Of a stretch of 64,000 nucleotides of DNA, positions 46,257 to 54,576 are shown in pieces. The first letter of the stretch is position 1, and each line of letters starts with the position of its first letter. The DNA is from Labrenzia sp. THAF82 (lineage in GTDB: Bacteria > Pseudomonadota > Alphaproteobacteria > Rhizobiales > Stappiaceae). Under the pieces are notes generated by a model that did not search any database, was not told the DNA's origin, and was given only the letters and a program-made list of their open reading frames with translations. The stretch is from assembly GCF_009363435.1 (NCBI RefSeq), contig NZ_CP045354.1, positions 2,012,501 through 2,076,500 on the forward strand, given 5' to 3'. Both the position numbers and the translations under genes were made by a program.

Positions 46257-46943
46257 TCACCCCTTAAGCCGACGGGATGTATCCTCCTGAAAAGCCGGAT
46301 CGGCTTTTTTGGCAAACGCTTTTTGCCAGGGTTCGGCCAATTCAGGGAGCTCAGACAGGGCGCGTGCCATCTGCGGATCAACGCGTGGGCTGAACCTGGC
46401 ATGAATTACTTCCTTCAGGTTCCATTCCGGGCAGGGGCGCTCGACCAGGATCAGCTCGTCACCCGCTTCAAATTGGCCTTCCTGCAAAACCCGGAAATAC
46501 CATCCCGTCCGCGCGGTTTTCTGAAAATGGGCGGCCTGTGCCGGATTGCCGGTGTGCATGTTGAGCTTCCAGCACGGTTGGCGGGCCTGGGAGATCTGGA
46601 CACGAACCGTGCCGGCGGCAAATACGTCGCCGAGGCAAAGCTCTGCTTCTGTAAATCCGTCCGACGCAATGTTCTCTCCGAAGCCTCCCGGTTTGAATAT
46701 TTCCTGCCGGTCGGGAAATGTTTCCCGCCAATAAGCGTAATGCTCGGAAGGATAGATGTGCAGGGCTTTGTCTGGTCCACCGTGAACAGCACGGTCTGCC
46801 TGACTGTCCGTTAAGAGGCCTTCACGGCCGACCTGTTGCGGACCGGCGGTCAGTGTCTTTCGGATCGCGGATTGTTCCTTGTCCTGCCAAAGCTGTTCAG
46901 GCTTGCCGGTATAAATGCTGAGGATTTTCGCTTTCAAAGTCAT
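46257..46943 (-). CDS. MOSC domain protein (YiiM-like)
   Basis: The 228-residue protein has the MOSC core: VGREGLLTDSQADRAVHGGPDKALHIYPSEHY, KPGGFGENI, GDVFAAGTVRVQISQARQPCWKLN with the conserved Cys, and the C-terminal 3-alpha domain (about 165-215). MOSC proteins handle molybdenum cofactor or metal-sulfur chemistry; E. coli YiiM reduces N-hydroxylated purines. It follows the MarR gene by 9 nt with GAGG 7 nt before the ATG, so it is probably under that regulator. Confidence 0.88.
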   Translation of the reverse strand: MTLKAKILSIYTGKPEQLWQDKEQSAIRKTLTAGPQQVGREGLLTDSQADRAVHGGPDKALHIYPSEHYAYWRETFPDRQEIFKPGGFGENIASDGFTEAELCLGDVFAAGTVRVQISQARQPCWKLNMHTGNPAQAAHFQKTARTGWYFRVLQEGQFEAGDELILVERPCPEWNLKEVIHARFSPRVDPQMARALSELPELAEPWQKAFAKKADPAFQEDTSRRLKG

Positions 46944-46952
46944 GCACTTGCC

Positions 46953-47504
46953 TCATGTAGCAGCGTGTTCGTGGCAAATCTGGCCGGTTTCGACCGGCGA
47001 CAGTCCAACCTCGAGCAGTTTGCAGTATCCACCTTTTTCAAGGTTCTCGTGATGTTTGCAGGTCCGGCAGAGCCCGAAGGACCGATTGCCTCTCTGAAGC
47101 AGCATTGCGCTCACGAGAGCCTTTAGTCCGGTCGCCAGCGCGGTTGATGTGTCTTTTGGCAGATCATCAATGACCTCGTCCATACCCGATGAAACATTCA
47201 GAAGGTCCAAACCGTCTTGCGCAACGTCATATCGGATGCTGCGTTTGTCGGCATCTGAACGGGTTTCATCAATCAGGTTCTTGCGTGCCAGCGCCTTGAG
47301 GGTCTGGGACGCCGTACCGCGCGTCGTCGCCAGATAGTCCGCCACATGCGAAGGCGCTCGCGAAAAGCGGTTGGCCCGAGCCAGATAGCTGAGCGCTGCA
47401 AATTGCGAAGGGTTCAACGGGCCGTTCCACTCTTCTGCCGCGCTCAAACGGGTCAGGCGATCGATCAGGTCTCGAATCTGTTGCGCTTCTGTGAAGTCAG
47501 TCAT
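46953..47504 (-). CDS. MarR family regulator with C-terminal cysteine cluster
   Basis: The 183-residue protein has a MarR winged helix (about 30-100; FAALSYLARANRFSRAP, TRGTASQTLKALARKNLI, DADKRSIRYDVA). The last 40 residues carry an unusual cluster: Cys146 and Cys149 (CRTC), Cys161, Cys177 and His178/His180 (CHEH). Four Cys and nearby His suggest a metal or Fe-S sensing site. No Shine-Dalgarno precedes the ATG, and the predicted -10 lies 8 nt before it, so the mRNA may be leaderless. It is divergent from the secreted protein gene. Confidence 0.88.
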   Translation of the reverse strand: MTDFTEAQQIRDLIDRLTRLSAAEEWNGPLNPSQFAALSYLARANRFSRAPSHVADYLATTRGTASQTLKALARKNLIDETRSDADKRSIRYDVAQDGLDLLNVSSGMDEVIDDLPKDTSTALATGLKALVSAMLLQRGNRSFGLCRTCKHHENLEKGGYCKLLEVGLSPVETGQICHEHAAT

Positions 47505-47511
47505 GAATCAA

Positions 47512-47563
47512 TATGTAGCGAGTCGAAATTAAACTTGCAATAGTATCGACTCGCTATTAATTA
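47512..47563. promoter_or_regulatory. symmetric divergent promoter with mirrored operator arms
   Basis: TAGCGAGTCGA (47516-47526) and TCGACTCGCTA (47546-47556) are exact reverse complements. Between them TTGCAA (47535-47540), itself a palindrome, can act as -35 on both strands. Each side has a 17-nt spacer to a -10-like hexamer: TAATTA at 47558-47563 (plus) and TACATA at 47517-47512 (minus). Each operator arm falls in a spacer, so a bound MarR dimer could block both promoters. Confidence 0.65.
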
Positions 47564-47593
47564 GGTTCTGCCTTCAGAAAAGGAGATTGGCAA

Positions 47594-48358
47594 ATGTTGA
47601 AGCAGATCCTTGGAAGTCTTTTGGTCGCTGGAATGCCGGCCGCATCTCTTGCGGGCGGGGACCACAGTCATCACGCACTCAATCAGGACGGAGCGATCCT
47701 CTCCCCGGAAAATGGGGAGACCGACCAAAACTATGACATCCTCGCCGCGCATGTGCACCGAAAGGGCCGTGTCGTCACTTTTCATATGACGCTTACGGGA
47801 AGCGCCGGGGCAACAGTACCTGAGAAGAATGGGGACTTGGCTGGTGCGCCTGTGCATTCCTACGTCTGGCCAACGTCACTTGAACCGGCGAGCGTCGGCT
47901 TTGAAGGTGGCAAAGGTATTCTGGCGTTGGCTGCAACGAGCCATCCTGATTTCGATGATACACCGCTCTTTGACGAAGATGGGGACGGTGATGTCGGCAA
48001 TGACGGCGCGAAGTGGCATTCGCACTGGGTTGTACTGACTCCGAACGATGCGTGCGGGCCGGGCGCCTTGTCAGTTCAGGATATCCCGGATGGGGCCAAT
48101 CCCAAAATGCCGGCAACCTGGCCGGGCCTTCCGCTTTATATCGACAGTCCCGGTTTTTCACCGGTTCTGGACGAACAGGAAATCACCATCAATGTTTCGT
48201 TCAGTGATGCATCAGTCGTCGATGGCCTGAAATATGACGGCGTGACTTCAGCGCTGAGGGTCAACCAGAGTATCCACGCATCACTGCTATGTGTTGTTGA
48301 CGTGTTTGACGTTGCTTCTGGAGACTTGAGCCTGCCGGGCGAACTTGCAGATCACTAA
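47594..48358 (+). CDS. secreted histidine-rich hypothetical protein
   Basis: The 254-residue precursor has a signal peptide (about 1-20) followed directly by a His-rich start (GGDHSHHAL). Further His lie in AAHVHRKG and KWHSHW. An Asp-rich DEDGDGD (127-133) resembles a calcium-binding loop. A Cys near residue 154 and one near 235 may pair. I recognise no enzyme family. AAAAGGAG lies 8 nt before the ATG. Divergent position and shared operator suggest control by the Cys-cluster MarR protein; a metal-binding role is inferred. Confidence 0.72.
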   Translation: MLKQILGSLLVAGMPAASLAGGDHSHHALNQDGAILSPENGETDQNYDILAAHVHRKGRVVTFHMTLTGSAGATVPEKNGDLAGAPVHSYVWPTSLEPASVGFEGGKGILALAATSHPDFDDTPLFDEDGDGDVGNDGAKWHSHWVVLTPNDACGPGALSVQDIPDGANPKMPATWPGLPLYIDSPGFSPVLDEQEITINVSFSDASVVDGLKYDGVTSALRVNQSIHASLLCVVDVFDVASGDLSLPGELADH

Positions 48359-48362
48359 GACC

Positions 48363-48391
48363 AGCTGTGCCGGAAAAAACCCGGCACAGCT
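48363..48391. terminator. hairpin between convergent genes
   Basis: AGCTGTGCCGG (48363-48373) and CCGGCACAGCT (48381-48391) form a perfect 11-bp stem around AAAAAAC. It lies 5 nt after the secreted protein gene and just before the deaminase stop. The T-run is weak, but position and stem suggest a two-way terminator. Confidence 0.65.
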
Positions 48392-48398
48392 CTCCAGA

Positions 48399-49691
48399 TC
48401 AGTTCTCCGATGGTGCATAAGAGGCTGGATCGACGATGTCCGGACGACCCTTTAATGTCAGTTGCGATTGACGCGCTGGTGTTGTGGAAATGACTTTCCC
48501 GCCTTTGACCACTTTAAGCCGTGTCGCCTTGAGGCGGATTGCCTCGATTGCGTCGCGCGCCTGAAGCAATACGAAATCCGCCTTGCAGTCTTTTGCAATG
48601 CCATAGCCTTCAAGGCCCATGGCATTTGCCGGATGACTGGTAACGCAGTCGAAGCAATAGCGGATTGCTTCTCGGCTCGTCATTTGTGCGACGTGGAGCC
48701 CCATTGAAGCCACTTCGAGCATGTCGCCGGATCCCATGGAGTACCAGGGATCCATCACGCAATCATGACCGAAGGCCACATTGATGCCATAGGAGCGCAT
48801 TTCCGGAACGCGGGTTTGGCCGCGGCGTTTCGGGTATGTGTCATGGCGGCCCTGGAGCGTGATGTTGATCAACGGGTTGGCAATGGCATGAACCTCAGCT
48901 TCGGCAATCAGCGGCAGAAGCTTGGAAACATAGTAGTTGTCCATCGAGTGCATCGACGTCAGGTGTGAGCCTGCGACACGTCCCTCCAGGCCAAGGCGTT
49001 GGGTTTCATAGGCAAGCGTTTCAATGTGACGAGACATGGGGTCGTCGGTCTCGTCGCAATGCATATCAACCATGAGGCCGCGTTCAGCCGCCACTTCGCA
49101 AAGCCTTCTGACAGACCGGGCGCCATCATCCATGGTGCGTTCAAAATGCGGAATACCACCGACGATGTCGACGCCCATATCAAGGGCTTTTAACAGGTTG
49201 GCCTCGGCATTCGGAGAGCGATAGAGACCGTCTTGCGGAAAAGCGACAAGCTGGAGGTCGATATAGTCCTTTACCTTGTCGCGAACCTCCAGCAACCCTT
49301 TGACGCCGGTCAGCCTGTCATCGCAGACATCGACATGTGTTCGAATGGCCAAAAGTCCTTGTGAGACGGCAAGGTCGCAGTAATTCAGGGCGCGTTCAAT
49401 AACTGCGTCAACGGTCAGTATCTCCTTGAGCTCCCCCCAGAGCGCGATGCCTTCCAAGAGCGTTCCACTCTGGTTCATGCGCGGCAATCCCAGTGAGAGC
49501 GTCGCATCCATATGGAAGTGACTGTCCACGAACGGGGGTGAGACCAGTTTGCCATCAGCGTCGATGATGGTCTGGGCGTCTGCGGCAATGCCGGTTTCAA
49601 CCGCTTCGATCCGACCATTGCGGCAAGCAATGTCCACGCTGGTTCGACCATCCGGCAGATTGGCGTTTTTTACGAGAAGGTCAAAGCTCAT
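48399..49691 (-). CDS. cytosine deaminase-like amidohydrolase
   Basis: The 430-residue protein has the amidohydrolase metal ligands in order: H58/H60 in VDSHFHMDAT, His211 and Glu214 in DMHCDETDD, His243 in AGSHLTSMH, and Asp310 in AFGHDCVMDP. The overall pattern matches CodA-type deaminases (cytosine, or related pyrimidines and isoguanine). It lies 11 nt after a nucleoside-type permease gene, so it likely acts on what the transporter brings in. I give no symbol because specificity varies in this group. Confidence 0.88.
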   Translation of the reverse strand: MSFDLLVKNANLPDGRTSVDIACRNGRIEAVETGIAADAQTIIDADGKLVSPPFVDSHFHMDATLSLGLPRMNQSGTLLEGIALWGELKEILTVDAVIERALNYCDLAVSQGLLAIRTHVDVCDDRLTGVKGLLEVRDKVKDYIDLQLVAFPQDGLYRSPNAEANLLKALDMGVDIVGGIPHFERTMDDGARSVRRLCEVAAERGLMVDMHCDETDDPMSRHIETLAYETQRLGLEGRVAGSHLTSMHSMDNYYVSKLLPLIAEAEVHAIANPLINITLQGRHDTYPKRRGQTRVPEMRSYGINVAFGHDCVMDPWYSMGSGDMLEVASMGLHVAQMTSREAIRYCFDCVTSHPANAMGLEGYGIAKDCKADFVLLQARDAIEAIRLKATRLKVVKGGKVISTTPARQSQLTLKGRPDIVDPASYAPSEN

Positions 49692-49702
49692 CGGGACACA
49701 CC

Positions 49703-50647
49703 TCAGCGTTGGCCGCGGAAATAGGGAACAAGCAGCGCTCTCGGGTAGTCTGCCCGGCGGGCAACCACGATCAGCGCCGCGATCGACAGAAGATAGGGCA
49801 TCATCAGGAAGACCTGACCGGGGATGAAACTGCCGACTTCCGTCTGGAGCCTGACTTGGAAGGCATCGAATGCTCCAAAGAGCAGTGCACCGATCAGCGC
49901 CTTGCCAGGGCGCCAGGAAGCGAAAACGGTGAGTGCGATACAGATCCAGCCGCGACCGTTGACCATGCCGAAGAAAAAGGCGTCAAAGGCGGACATCGTT
50001 AGGAAAGCACCTCCAAGTGCCATGATGGCGGATCCGGCGACGACTGTTCCGATGCGGATCGCATAGACAGAAAGGCCTTGAGACTCAACGGCGGAAGGAT
50101 TGTCGCCAACGGCTCGGATCGCCAGTCCCAGCGGGGTCCTGTAGAGAACATATGCTGTTGCCACAACAAGAAAGAGGGCGAGAAACGTCAGCGGTGTCTG
50201 CTGAAAGAGCGCCGGACCGATGAATGGCAATTCGCTGAGGACAGGAATGTCGAGTGGCTGAAAAGCGTCGATGCGTGGCGGCGAGGAGACGTCAGGCAGG
50301 GCCGTGCGATAGATGAAATAACTGAGCGAGGTCGCAAAGAGCGTTACACCGATCCCCGATACATGCTGCGACAAGCCGAGTGGCACTGTCAGGATCGCGT
50401 GAATCAGCCCGAAGAGTGCCCCCGCGCATGCCGCAACGAAGACACCACCCCACAAGCCGGCCCCAAGCCAGACGGCCATCCAGCCTGCCATTGCGCCTGC
50501 AGTAAAGATGCCTTCGATACCTAGATTAAGAACCCCGGCACGCTCGCAAATCAGTGCCCCGATCACGCCGAAGATCAAAGGCGTAGCGATGCGCAGCGCC
50601 GCCGCCCAGAAATTGGCAGACAGTAGAATGTCCAAGATCTCTGTCAT
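49703..50647 (-). CDS. BMP-type (nucleoside/purine) ABC transporter permease
   Basis: The 314-residue permease has about nine membrane helices and family marks: ALICERAGVLNLGIEGIFTAGAM, GLAIRAVGDNPSAVESQGLSV. It overlaps the upstream permease gene by 4 nt (ATGA) and works with it as the channel of the importer. It resembles the YufQ/NupQ-like half. Confidence 0.92.
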   Translation of the reverse strand: MTEILDILLSANFWAAALRIATPLIFGVIGALICERAGVLNLGIEGIFTAGAMAGWMAVWLGAGLWGGVFVAACAGALFGLIHAILTVPLGLSQHVSGIGVTLFATSLSYFIYRTALPDVSSPPRIDAFQPLDIPVLSELPFIGPALFQQTPLTFLALFLVVATAYVLYRTPLGLAIRAVGDNPSAVESQGLSVYAIRIGTVVAGSAIMALGGAFLTMSAFDAFFFGMVNGRGWICIALTVFASWRPGKALIGALLFGAFDAFQVRLQTEVGSFIPGQVFLMMPYLLSIAALIVVARRADYPRALLVPYFRGQR

Positions 50648-51726
50648 TTTGCTGTCTCCTTTGCAGACGGGGCACCAACAAAGCGGATCTTGAACCTCAA
50701 GAACAGTCCAGCCACCAGGACGCAGAGCAGAGACATTGCGACCATCAAGTCCGCCAGATAATTGGAAACACCCGTTGCGCGGGACATGGAATCCGCGCCG
50801 ACGAAAATGCTGGCGATAAAGAGGGCTGCGATGATCACGCCGACGGGAGATAGGCCAGCCAGCATGGCCACGACAATTCCCGAATACCCGAAACCGGGAG
50901 ACAAGTCCGCCGTCAGATACCCTTTCAGTCCTGCAACTTCACCGACGCCCGCAAGACCAGCCAGAGCACCGGAAATCAGCCCAACCCGCACGAAGGTAGC
51001 GGTGACGGGAATACCGGAATGGCGCGCTGCCGCAGCATTTTCACCAACTGCGCGGATTTCGAAACCCCAGACCGTGCGCTTTAGCAGAAAGTAGACACCG
51101 AGCGAGGCGACGAGCGCAATGATCAGGCCCCAATGGATGCGCATTCTGGCCATCAGTTTGGGCAACGCAGCTTCATCAAGGATGGGTTCCGATTGTGGCC
51201 AGCCCATTCCCATCGGGTCTTTCATCGGGCCTTCCAGCATCATCTGGACAAAAAGCAGGATGATGAAGTTCAAGAGGAGCGTGGTGACCACTTCATCGAC
51301 ACCAAGGCGGGTTTTCAAAAGCGTTGGGCCGAGCATGACAAGTCCGCCCGCCAGGGCCCCGGCCAGAATGACCAGGGGAATGAGAAACAACGAAGGGCCT
51401 CCAAAGACTCCCGTGCCGACAGCAACTGCGGCTAGAGCACCCGCATAGAGCTGGCCTTCAGCGCCAATGTTCCAGAGTTTTGCCCGGAAGGCGACGGCGG
51501 CTGCCAGACCGGTCAGGATCAGGGGCGTGGCGCGCGTAAGCATCTCGGTGAAGGCGAACATTGATCCGAAAGCGCCCTTGACCATCAGGCCGTAGGCACC
51601 AAAGACGGACAGGCCGGCGAACGCCATGGGTATGGCTGCCAGCAACAAGGCTGCCACTGCAGCAGCAACGGATACAAGGAGCACCCTTGAAACGGGAACC
51701 GGGCCTCTGGGTTCAAAGCGGATCAT
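50644..51726 (-). CDS. BMP-type (nucleoside/purine) ABC transporter permease
   Basis: The 360-residue permease has the typical AKLWNIGAEGQLYAGALAA and WGFEIRAVGENAAAARHSGI. It is the YufP/NupP-like partner. It overlaps the ATPase gene by 4 nt upstream and the second permease by 4 nt downstream, which indicates fixed stoichiometry by coupled translation. Confidence 0.92.
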   Translation of the reverse strand: MIRFEPRGPVPVSRVLLVSVAAAVAALLLAAIPMAFAGLSVFGAYGLMVKGAFGSMFAFTEMLTRATPLILTGLAAAVAFRAKLWNIGAEGQLYAGALAAVAVGTGVFGGPSLFLIPLVILAGALAGGLVMLGPTLLKTRLGVDEVVTTLLLNFIILLFVQMMLEGPMKDPMGMGWPQSEPILDEAALPKLMARMRIHWGLIIALVASLGVYFLLKRTVWGFEIRAVGENAAAARHSGIPVTATFVRVGLISGALAGLAGVGEVAGLKGYLTADLSPGFGYSGIVVAMLAGLSPVGVIIAALFIASIFVGADSMSRATGVSNYLADLMVAMSLLCVLVAGLFLRFKIRFVGAPSAKETAK

Positions 51727-53270
51727 GCGGCTTCTTCTCCATCATGGCCCGCCATCCGCAAGCCGAGTGTGCTCCGGTCGAGCGTTTCAGTCCGGTCAGC
51801 TTCCGACAGCTTTCCGCGATGGATCACGGCAATGCGGTCCGAAAGACGCATCAGTTCATCCAGGTCTTCGGAGATCAGAATGACGCCAGCGCCTCTATCG
51901 CGAGCCGCAAGAAGACGTTTGTGCACGTCAGATGTCGCTCCGACATCAAGGCCGCGGGACGGCTGAGCCGCGAGGACGACCTTTGGCACTGTTTCCAATG
52001 TGCGGGCCAGAACAATCTTCTGGATGTTTCCCCCCGAAAGCAGCCGTGCCGGACTGTCTTCGCTCTGGCACCGGATGTCATAGGCCTTGATCAGGCTGCG
52101 GGCGCGCTCGCGGATCGCGGCAAAACGCAACAGACCAAAGCGCTGGTTCTCTGGTTTGCGAATGGATTCAATTGCCAGGTTTTCCGAAACACTCATTGCG
52201 CCAACAATGCCGTCATGATGTCGATCTTCGGGAATGCGGGCGAGGCCGATATCGATCATCTTGCGCGCGTCAACATGAGTGAGCGGCTGGTCCTCCAGAA
52301 GCATTTCGCCAGAAATCACCGGTTCCAGTCCGGAAATGACTTTGGCAAAAGTTGTCTGACCATTTCCGGATACGCCTGCAATTCCGAGGATCTCACCCGA
52401 TTTCAGGTCGAGATTCACATCTTGCAGCGCATCACGACCGTGACCGGCGAAGATCCTCTTGAGGACGAACAGCGATCCTCCGGCATCCTTTTCGGTCCGA
52501 ATGGTTTCAACAATTTCGTGCCCGACCATGAGTTCGGCCAGTTTGCGCTGATCACAGTTTGCTGTCGGTAGATCGGCAACCTTGCAGCCGCCTCTCAAGA
52601 CAGCGACGCGGTGGGACGATGCGATCACTTCCGCAAGCTTGTGGGAAATGAAAATGATGCCGAGACCGTCTTCAGCAAGCGTCTTCAACGTTGCGAACAA
52701 GGTTTCCGATTCTTGCGGTGTCAGGACCGCTGTCGGTTCATCGAGGACAAGCACGCGCGCATCTCGGTAAAGAGCCTTCAAGATTTCAACACGCTGCTTT
52801 TCACCGACGGACAGTTGGGAAATGCGGGCATCCAGCGACACCGTCAACCCGGATCGCGTCATCAGGTCTTCGAGTTTCGCACGTGCCGGTGCACGCGCGG
52901 TGGAAAGTGTCGCGAGGCTTTGCGTTCCCAGAAGGATATTGTCGAGAGCACTCAGGTTCTCAGCCAGCGTGAAGTGCTGGTGCACCATGCCGATACCGGC
53001 CTTAAGCGCTGCGTGGGGAGAGCCTGGCTCGAGCTCTGTGAGACCGCCATCTCCGGAGCTGACCAGCACCTGTCCTTCATCGGCAACATAGTGGCCGAAG
53101 AGTATGTTCATCAGCGTGGTCTTTCCGGCGCCGTTCTCGCCCAGAAGCGCAAGAATTTCACCGCTGCGAAGATCAAGCGAAACTTCGCCGTTCGCCGTCA
53201 GCGCTCCAAACCGTTTGGTGATGCCGTCCAACCGCAGGACGAGCGCAGCCTCCTGTGCAGGTGCGGTCAT
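51723..53270 (-). CDS. BMP-type ABC transporter ATPase (two fused ATPase domains)
   Basis: From ATG 53270 (CGGAG 6 nt upstream) the protein has 515 residues. Domain 1 has Walker A GENGAGKTT, LSVGEKQR and Walker B VLVLDEPTAVL. Domain 2 has a degenerate Walker A, GVSGNGQTTF, then LLSGGNIQKIVLART. This two-domain form with one weak site is typical of nucleoside and sugar importers (YufO, RbsA-like). Codons upstream to 53351 contain a hairpin and are not coding. Confidence 0.93.
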   Translation of the reverse strand: MTAPAQEAALVLRLDGITKRFGALTANGEVSLDLRSGEILALLGENGAGKTTLMNILFGHYVADEGQVLVSSGDGGLTELEPGSPHAALKAGIGMVHQHFTLAENLSALDNILLGTQSLATLSTARAPARAKLEDLMTRSGLTVSLDARISQLSVGEKQRVEILKALYRDARVLVLDEPTAVLTPQESETLFATLKTLAEDGLGIIFISHKLAEVIASSHRVAVLRGGCKVADLPTANCDQRKLAELMVGHEIVETIRTEKDAGGSLFVLKRIFAGHGRDALQDVNLDLKSGEILGIAGVSGNGQTTFAKVISGLEPVISGEMLLEDQPLTHVDARKMIDIGLARIPEDRHHDGIVGAMSVSENLAIESIRKPENQRFGLLRFAAIRERARSLIKAYDIRCQSEDSPARLLSGGNIQKIVLARTLETVPKVVLAAQPSRGLDVGATSDVHKRLLAARDRGAGVILISEDLDELMRLSDRIAVIHRGKLSEADRTETLDRSTLGLRMAGHDGEEAA

Positions 53271-53325
53271 GCAGAGCTCCGGAATAAGAAATGTGGGCCA
53301 CCGCCATCGGGCGGGACGGGGAAGG

Positions 53326-53349
53326 GCCGGCGACCGAATGATCGCCGGC
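53326..53349 (-). repeat. intercistronic hairpin after the substrate-binding protein gene
   Basis: GCCGGCGA (53326-53333) pairs with TCGCCGGC (53342-53349) around 8 nt. It starts 8 nt after the stop of the binding-protein gene and is followed by the ATPase start 55 nt later. There is no T-run. Such stems protect the upstream message and give more binding protein than permease; that role is inferred here. Confidence 0.7.
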
Positions 53350-53357
53350 AATCACCA

Positions 53358-54365
53358 TTACATGGTGGATTTCGGTTCGGTGTCGTTCACGTTCACACGG
53401 AACAGCCCGTCCAGGATTTCCTGCTCTTTTTCTTTCGCAGCTGCAACGGCATCGGCCGGTGCAAGGCTCTCGTCGACAATGAAGCTGCCGCCGCCATAAG
53501 ACATGAAGCTGAAGGGACCGTAGTCCGCCGGTTCAAAGCTGTCGTCAACAACGGCTCCGATTGCGCGGTCAATGGTTGGCTCCATATGCCACAAAGCGGA
53601 TGAAAGAATTGTGCCGGGGTAGTCACCGGACGTATCGATCACGTTGCCGATTGCAAGAAGGCCTTTTTCCTTGGCCGCGTCGGACACACCGAAGCGCTCT
53701 GCGTAAAGAATGTCAGCGCCCTTGTCGATCATGGCAAACGCGGACTCTTTCGCCTTTGGCGGATCGTACCAGGAGTTGATGAAGGTTACGAGAAACTTCA
53801 CATCGGGATTGACCGCTGTAGCGCCATCCATGAAGGCATGCATCAACCGGTTGACCTCCGGAATTGCAAAGCCGCCGACCATACCGATGACGTTGGATTT
53901 GGTTGTGGCACCGGCAATCATGCCCGACAGATAGCTCGGCTCATGGATCCAGTTGTCGAAAACGGCAAAGTTCGGCTGCGCCGGACCGAAGGACGAGCCC
54001 ATCAGAAAGGCCGTTTCAGGATATTCGGCAGCCACTTTTCGGGCCGCACGTTCAACCGCGAACGCTTCGCCAACGACAAGGTCCATGCCTTGTTCGGCAT
54101 ATTCGCGCATAACGCGTTCATAGTCGGTGTTGGCGACGTTTTCTGAGAACGTGTAGGTGATCTCGCCGCGTTCCTGGGCAGCTTTCAGCGCCTTGTCGAT
54201 GCGGCTGACCCATTGTTGTTCAACGGGAACAGTGTAGATGGCCGCGACCTTGATCGGATCTGCAGCTTCTGCCGGTGAATACAAAAAGCCTGCGGCCACT
54301 GTGACCGACAAGGCAGCCGACAGGAGGGCCCTGCGGGCCTTCGAAAATGGTTTTGAAGTGAGCAT
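53358..54365 (-). CDS. BMP family ABC transporter substrate-binding protein
   Basis: From ATG 54365 (AGGGGA 5 nt upstream) the precursor has 335 residues with a signal peptide cleaved after AEA (about residue 34). The Bmp/Med pattern follows: VAAIYTVPVEQQWVSRIDKAL, YAEQGMDLVVGEAF, FLVTFINSWYDPPKAKESA. It should bind nucleosides or purines in the periplasm. It is the first gene of the importer-deaminase operon. A TTGATCAA palindrome at 54455-54462 lies in its promoter region. Confidence 0.93.
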   Translation of the reverse strand: MLTSKPFSKARRALLSAALSVTVAAGFLYSPAEAADPIKVAAIYTVPVEQQWVSRIDKALKAAQERGEITYTFSENVANTDYERVMREYAEQGMDLVVGEAFAVERAARKVAAEYPETAFLMGSSFGPAQPNFAVFDNWIHEPSYLSGMIAGATTKSNVIGMVGGFAIPEVNRLMHAFMDGATAVNPDVKFLVTFINSWYDPPKAKESAFAMIDKGADILYAERFGVSDAAKEKGLLAIGNVIDTSGDYPGTILSSALWHMEPTIDRAIGAVVDDSFEPADYGPFSFMSYGGGSFIVDESLAPADAVAAAKEKEQEILDGLFRVNVNDTEPKSTM

Positions 54366-54454
54366 TTGAGTCCCCTGGAAGGTATTTTTGCGGAAAAAGT
54401 TGATCACAAAATATGCGTGCCCACAAGCTGTGCAGCGCGCTAGAGCGATATTTT

Positions 54455-54462
54455 TTGATCAA
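54455..54462. promoter_or_regulatory. TTGATCAA palindrome upstream of the importer operon
   Basis: The 8-bp palindrome lies 90 nt upstream of the binding-protein ATG in an A/T-rich stretch (TTTTTTGATCAATTGG). It resembles half of many GntR-type sites. No regulator gene is adjacent. Weak support. Confidence 0.3.
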
Positions 54463-54525
54463 TTGGGAAAATTTTTGCCGATTTGGAATTCAGACACGTC
54501 AGGAGCAACTTGAATTTCAGGCAAC

Positions 54526-54550
54526 AAAAAACGCCGGACAAGCCGGCGTT
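54526..54550 (-). terminator. Rho-independent terminator of prs
   Basis: AACGCCGG (54530-54537) and CCGGCGTT (54543-54550) form a perfect stem with a 5-nt loop. On the minus strand it ends in TTTTT (54530-54526). It lies 26 nt after the prs stop. Confidence 0.9.
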
Positions 54551-54576
54551 CTTTCAAGGTGACGATACAGTCGGAC

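Noticed and set aside
52611-53603. 330-codon plus-strand ORF
   Set aside because: Antisense to the BMP importer genes.
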